A DNA stretch of 64,000 bases from Bosea vaviloviae (lineage in GTDB: Bacteria; Pseudomonadota; Alphaproteobacteria; Rhizobiales; Beijerinckiaceae), in contig NZ_CP017147.1 of the NCBI RefSeq assembly GCF_001741865.1, positions 3,401,001 to 3,465,000 of the forward strand. The letters run 5' to 3'. The position numbers and the translations under genes were made by a program. Under the pieces are notes generated by a model. That model saw only the letters and a program-made list of their open reading frames with translations, was not told where the DNA came from and made no database searches. Below are positions 60,722-64,000 of this stretch, one piece after another. Each line of letters opens with the position of its first letter. The stretch's first letter is position 1.

Positions 60722-60746
60722 GATCAGGCGCCTCCGGCGCCTGATC
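60722..60746. terminator. Bidirectional hairpin terminator
   Basis: GATCAGGCGCC, loop TCC, GGCGCCTGATC: a perfect 11-bp stem between the convergent binding-protein and gamma-glutamyltransferase genes. It overlaps the stop codon of the latter. There is no long T-run, so termination may need Rho. Confidence 0.6.
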
Positions 60747-62340
60747 AGATGCCGAGCGCGCAGCCGTCCTTGCGCGGGTCGGAGCCGCCAAGCAGCGTGC
60801 CGTTCTCCCAATCGATCCAGATCGCCTGGGCGCCGCCGATCGGCGTCTTGGCGGGCTGAACCTTGAAGCCCCGGCTTTCGAGCGCAGGGCCGCAGGACGC
60901 TAGCAACCGGCCTTCGAGCTCGACGGTTGCGGTGCCCGGCAGCGGGAACAGCCGCGGCAGGTCGATCGCGCTCTGCAGGTCGAGGCCGTGGTCGAACAGC
61001 TTCGACAGGAAATGGGCATGGCCCATCGCCTGATAATGGCCGCCCATCACGCCGAAGGACAGGCAGACCCGGCCATCCTGCGCGAGCATGGCGGGGATGA
61101 TCGTGTGCATCGGACGCTTGCCTGGGCCGACCGCGTTCGGGTGGTCCTGTTCGAGCACGAAGCTCTGGCCGCGATTATGGAGAAGCACGCCCGATTTCGG
61201 CGTCAGCAACCCGCTGCCATAGGGATGGAAGATCGAGTTGATGAAGCTGACCGCATTGCGGTCCTTGTCGACGACGCTGATGTAGACCGTGTCGCGATGC
61301 TCGGCGCCACCTGTGAGGGCCGGCAGCGGCGCGGTCGCGCGCGCCGGGTCGATCCGGGCGGCGAGCTCATCGGCAAGCGCGTCCGAGAGCAGATAGTCGA
61401 CCGGCACATGGCTGAGCGCCATGTCGGCGACGAACTGGTCGCGCGCGGCATAGGCCAGGCGCGTCGCCTCGACCTCGATATGCAGGTTCTCCACGGCGAG
61501 CGGATCGGGCTTCGGCGTGAAGCGCTCCAGGATCTTCATGATCATCAGGGCGACGATGCCCTGGCCGTTGGGCGGGATCTCGTAGACCGTTCGACCGCGG
61601 AACTGCGTGCTGATCGGCGTGACATATTCGCCGGCGGCCGTGGCGAAATCCTCCAGCGTGTGCAGGCCTCCAGCCGCCTTGAGATAGTCGACCGTCTCGG
61701 CGGCGATCTCGCCGCGATAGAAGGCATCGCGCCCCTCGCGGCCGATCGCCTCCAGCGTCGTGGCCAAAGCCGGCTGGTGCTGGACCGTGCCGGCCGCCGG
61801 CGCCTCGCTCCCGACGAGGAAGGTCGCGGCCGCATTGGCATCCTGCCGCAGCAGGTCGCGCTGGTTGCCGAGATCATAGGCGACGCGCGGCGTGATCGCG
61901 TAACCGTCGCGGGCGAGCTTGACCGCCGGCTGCAGGATCTCGGCGAGCGGCATCCGGCCATGATCCTTGACCAGCCGCGTCCAGGCGTCGACGGCGCCCG
62001 GTACCGTCACGGCATGGGGCGAGTGCCGTTCGATCGTGGTGATTCCGGCTGCGCGGTACCAGTCGAGTGTGGCGGTGGCGGGCGTGCGGCCCGAGCCGTT
62101 ATAGCCGCGGATATCGGTGCTGCCGCCTTTCGAGATCAGGGCGAAACAGTCGCCGCCAATGCCGGTCGAGCCTGCCTCGACGACGCATTGCACGGCGCAG
62201 GCGCCGACGGCCGCATCGACCGCATTGCCGCCGGCGCGCAGGATATCGATGGCGACGAGCGTCGCCGCCGGATGCGAGGTGGCGGCCATGGCCTCGCGGC
62301 CAATAGTGAGGGAACGTCCGGGAAGCTCGAAATCACGCAT
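60745..62340 (-). CDS. Gamma-glutamyltransferase family protein
   Basis: 531 residues. It starts MRDFELPGRSLTIGREAMAA and AATSHPAATLVAIDILRAGG. The self-cleavage site and nucleophilic Thr lie in EHRDTVYISVVDKDRNAVSF near 355, and KRPMHTIIPAMLAQDG is typical of the small subunit. No signal peptide, so it is a cytosolic or YwrD-like member. It may hydrolyse gamma-glutamyl amides made when amines are activated with glutamate. Convergent with the catabolic cluster. Confidence 0.92.
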   Translation of the reverse strand: MRDFELPGRSLTIGREAMAATSHPAATLVAIDILRAGGNAVDAAVGACAVQCVVEAGSTGIGGDCFALISKGGSTDIRGYNGSGRTPATATLDWYRAAGITTIERHSPHAVTVPGAVDAWTRLVKDHGRMPLAEILQPAVKLARDGYAITPRVAYDLGNQRDLLRQDANAAATFLVGSEAPAAGTVQHQPALATTLEAIGREGRDAFYRGEIAAETVDYLKAAGGLHTLEDFATAAGEYVTPISTQFRGRTVYEIPPNGQGIVALMIMKILERFTPKPDPLAVENLHIEVEATRLAYAARDQFVADMALSHVPVDYLLSDALADELAARIDPARATAPLPALTGGAEHRDTVYISVVDKDRNAVSFINSIFHPYGSGLLTPKSGVLLHNRGQSFVLEQDHPNAVGPGKRPMHTIIPAMLAQDGRVCLSFGVMGGHYQAMGHAHFLSKLFDHGLDLQSAIDLPRLFPLPGTATVELEGRLLASCGPALESRGFKVQPAKTPIGGAQAIWIDWENGTLLGGSDPRKDGCALGI

Positions 62341-62446
62341 GGCAGGCCTGATCTTGGTTGGCCGCAGGCATGGGCGCCGACGGCGGTGGGTTCATCATTG
62401 CGGGCTCGCCCGGAAGGCAGCGTTGCTGCCGTCCGGGCCTGCGTTG

Positions 62447-64000
62447 TCAGCCCTTGCGCAGATTGGTGAAGACGGGAACGCCGTTCAGCATGCCGGTCAA
62501 GCTCTTGCGATAGGCGACGGGCTGGAAATACTGCCCCGCCGGGACATAGGGCACGTCCTGCATCGCCTGCAGTTCGATCTCGCGGGCGATCGCTTTCTGC
62601 TCTGCGAGAGTACCCGCCTCGAGCCAGCGGGCGCGCAGCGCCTCGATCTGCGGGCTTTCGGGCCAGCCGGGGCCGGCTTTGGGACCATTGCCGCGCAAGG
62701 GCGAGCTCGTCGCCGGCGAGCCGAGATCGAGTCCCGACCAGTAGGTGACGTAGCAGCTCCAGCCACCCTGCTCGATCGGGTTGCGGTTGGTGATGCGCTG
62801 CAGAACCGTGCCCCAGTCGGCCGCGAGGAAGTCGACATTCGCACCGATCTGACGCAAGGCGTCGGCCGCAACATCGCAAACCAGCGAGATGCGCGGCACG
62901 TCCTGGGCCGCGAGGAAGACGATGCGCTCGCCCTTATAGCCCGCGTCAGTCAGCTCCTGCTTGAGCTTTCCGAAATCCTTCGGCCCTTTCAGTGCCGAGG
63001 CCACAGCGTCCGACGCCATCGGCGAGTTGCTGGGAAAGAAACCCATGCTGCTGCGCTCGACCTTGGGATCGCCGCCGCAGACTGCGTCCATGCAGGCCTG
63101 CTGGTCGAGGGCCTTGAGGATCACGCGTCGGATGGCCGGGTTGTTGAACGGCGCCTGGGTATGGTTGAGGCGCAATTGGCCGGCCATGCCGCTCGCATCC
63201 TTGACCTCGACGACGATGTTGGGGTCCTTCCGCAGCAGCGGCAGCAGGTCGATCAGCGGCTGCTCGATCCAGTCCACAGCTCCGGTCTGGAGCGCCGAGA
63301 CCGCGGTCGCGGCGTCCGGCATGACATTGAACTCGACGCGGTCGAGATAGGGCGTGCGCGGCCCCGCGGTGAAGCTCGGCGTGCCGCTGGCGCGCGGCAC
63401 ATAGCCTTGATGACGGGCATAGACATGGCGGGCGCCCGAGACGCGCTCCTCCTTGACATAGCGGAACGGGCCCGAGCCGATCGCCTCCGGGATCTGCTTG
63501 AACGGGTCGGTCTCGGCCAGGCGCTCGGGCATGATCGCGGCGACCAGCGCGCTCGGGCGCGCCAGCGCGGCCGGCAGCAGCGGGAACGGCTTCTTGAGCC
63601 GGAAGACGATGGTGCGGTCGTCGGGTGCCGAGAGCTCGTCGGTCACCGCCATCAGCGCCTGGCCGAAGGCGTCGCGCGCGCCCCAGCGCTTGATCGAGGC
63701 GACGGCGTCGCGCGCCAGCACCTTGGCTCCGTCATGGAAGACCAGGCCCGGCCGCAGCGTCAGGGTCCAGCGCTTGCCGTCATCATCGACGATGTGGCCC
63801 TCGACCATTTGCGGGTGCGGCTGTAGGGTCTCGTCGAGGCCGTAGAGCGTGTCCCAGACCAGGAGCGCATGGGTGCGGGTCGAATAGCCGGTCGTCCAGA
63901 TCGGGTCGATGATCGCGACGTCGGAATAGGGCACGAAGCGCAGGGTCTTGGCCTCCTGCGCAAGCGCGACATGCGGCGCCGCGGGCAGGAAGGTTGCGGC
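62447..64000 (-). CDS. ABC transporter substrate-binding protein, family 5 (DppA-like), 5' end cut
   Basis: At least 517 codons; the N-terminus and signal peptide lie beyond the window (visible start ...PHVALAQEAKTLRFVPYSDV). Features of the SBP_bac_5 fold: DTLYGLDETLQPHPQMVEGH, WTLTLRPGLVFHDGAKVLAR, AIGSGPFRYVKEERVSGARH and IEALRARWLEAGTLAEQ. It binds peptides or other oligomers in the periplasm. The gamma-glutamyltransferase gene follows 106 bp downstream on the same strand, so the two may form one unit for import and breakdown of a glutamyl compound. Confidence 0.92.
   Translation of the reverse strand, partial: AATFLPAAPHVALAQEAKTLRFVPYSDVAIIDPIWTTGYSTRTHALLVWDTLYGLDETLQPHPQMVEGHIVDDDGKRWTLTLRPGLVFHDGAKVLARDAVASIKRWGARDAFGQALMAVTDELSAPDDRTIVFRLKKPFPLLPAALARPSALVAAIMPERLAETDPFKQIPEAIGSGPFRYVKEERVSGARHVYARHQGYVPRASGTPSFTAGPRTPYLDRVEFNVMPDAATAVSALQTGAVDWIEQPLIDLLPLLRKDPNIVVEVKDASGMAGQLRLNHTQAPFNNPAIRRVILKALDQQACMDAVCGGDPKVERSSMGFFPSNSPMASDAVASALKGPKDFGKLKQELTDAGYKGERIVFLAAQDVPRISLVCDVAADALRQIGANVDFLAADWGTVLQRITNRNPIEQGGWSCYVTYWSGLDLGSPATSSPLRGNGPKAGPGWPESPQIEALRARWLEAGTLAEQKAIAREIELQAMQDVPYVPAGQYFQPVAYRKSLTGMLNGVPVFTNLRKG

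Noticed and set aside
60988..62469. 493-codon plus-strand frame opposite the gamma-glutamyltransferase
   Set aside because: Antisense shadow; the minus strand has catalytic motifs and normal codon use.

Overview
The window looks like chromosomal DNA of a high-GC alphaproteobacterium, most likely a member of the Hyphomicrobiales (Rhizobiales). The evidence is the set of housekeeping genes (psd-pssA, maf, yacG next to tRNA-Phe, cimA, a phasin-like protein, a fused indolepyruvate:ferredoxin oxidoreductase paired with an Lrp regulator) and several families of dispersed palindromic intergenic repeats of a rhizobial kind. A Bosea-like genus fits, but that is an impression and was not tested.

Layout. 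1-24.2 kb is mostly core: a truncated TRAP solute-binding gene diverging from an FAH-family hydrolase, an orphan higA with a leftover higB tail, acetyltransferases, creA, a translationally coupled cysS / 40-codon ORF / cimA block, an Atm1-type ABC exporter, methyltransferases, a cytochrome P450, psd and pssA, a phasin-like protein, maf (with a broken partial copy 1 kb downstream), an SDR and yacG. 24.5-29.8 kb is a small integrated element in tRNA-Phe, bounded by 41-bp direct repeats that match at 39 positions. It carries a serine recombinase, small hypothetical genes, a frameshifted membrane protein and an AbiJ-like abortive-infection gene. 29.8-31.7 kb is a decayed second piece: a recombinase tail, a frameshifted integrase N-terminus and a membrane-protein gene with an in-frame stop. 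31.8-40.5 kb returns to backbone-type genes: L,D-transpeptidase, Lrp plus the 1151-residue oxidoreductase, an OmpA-domain protein, a GFA-family protein, small secreted proteins, a BrnA-like antitoxin and tRNA-Ser(GCT).

40.5-64 kb is accessory and metabolic. It starts with remnants of a CoA ligase and a transposase, then a secreted protein of 626 residues whose C-terminal two thirds is Gly/His/Gln repeat, facing a LapG-like transglutaminase-fold peptidase. Next come a LysR gene divergent from dgdA (2,2-dialkylglycine decarboxylase) and an AMP-ligase/nitroreductase operon. The promoter of that operon contains a 24-bp perfect palindrome between -35 and -10, and a TetR gene lies beyond it. Finally there is a long same-strand catabolic cluster (53.0-60.6 kb) divergent from a LacI regulator across a 58-bp double palindrome: intradiol dioxygenase, SDR, BKACE (DUF849), MDR-type oxidoreductase, cupin, TctC-type binding protein, amidohydrolase and NitT/TauT-type binding protein. 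A gamma-glutamyltransferase and a peptide-type binding protein, truncated at the window edge, converge on it.

How the genes may work together (inference): the LacI-controlled cluster could open an aromatic or heterocyclic ring and use the BKACE instead of a CoA-transferase/thiolase pair to break down the resulting beta-keto acid. The two solute-binding proteins would feed uptake systems encoded elsewhere. The tRNA-Phe element is a small defence-type island that has lost its integrase.
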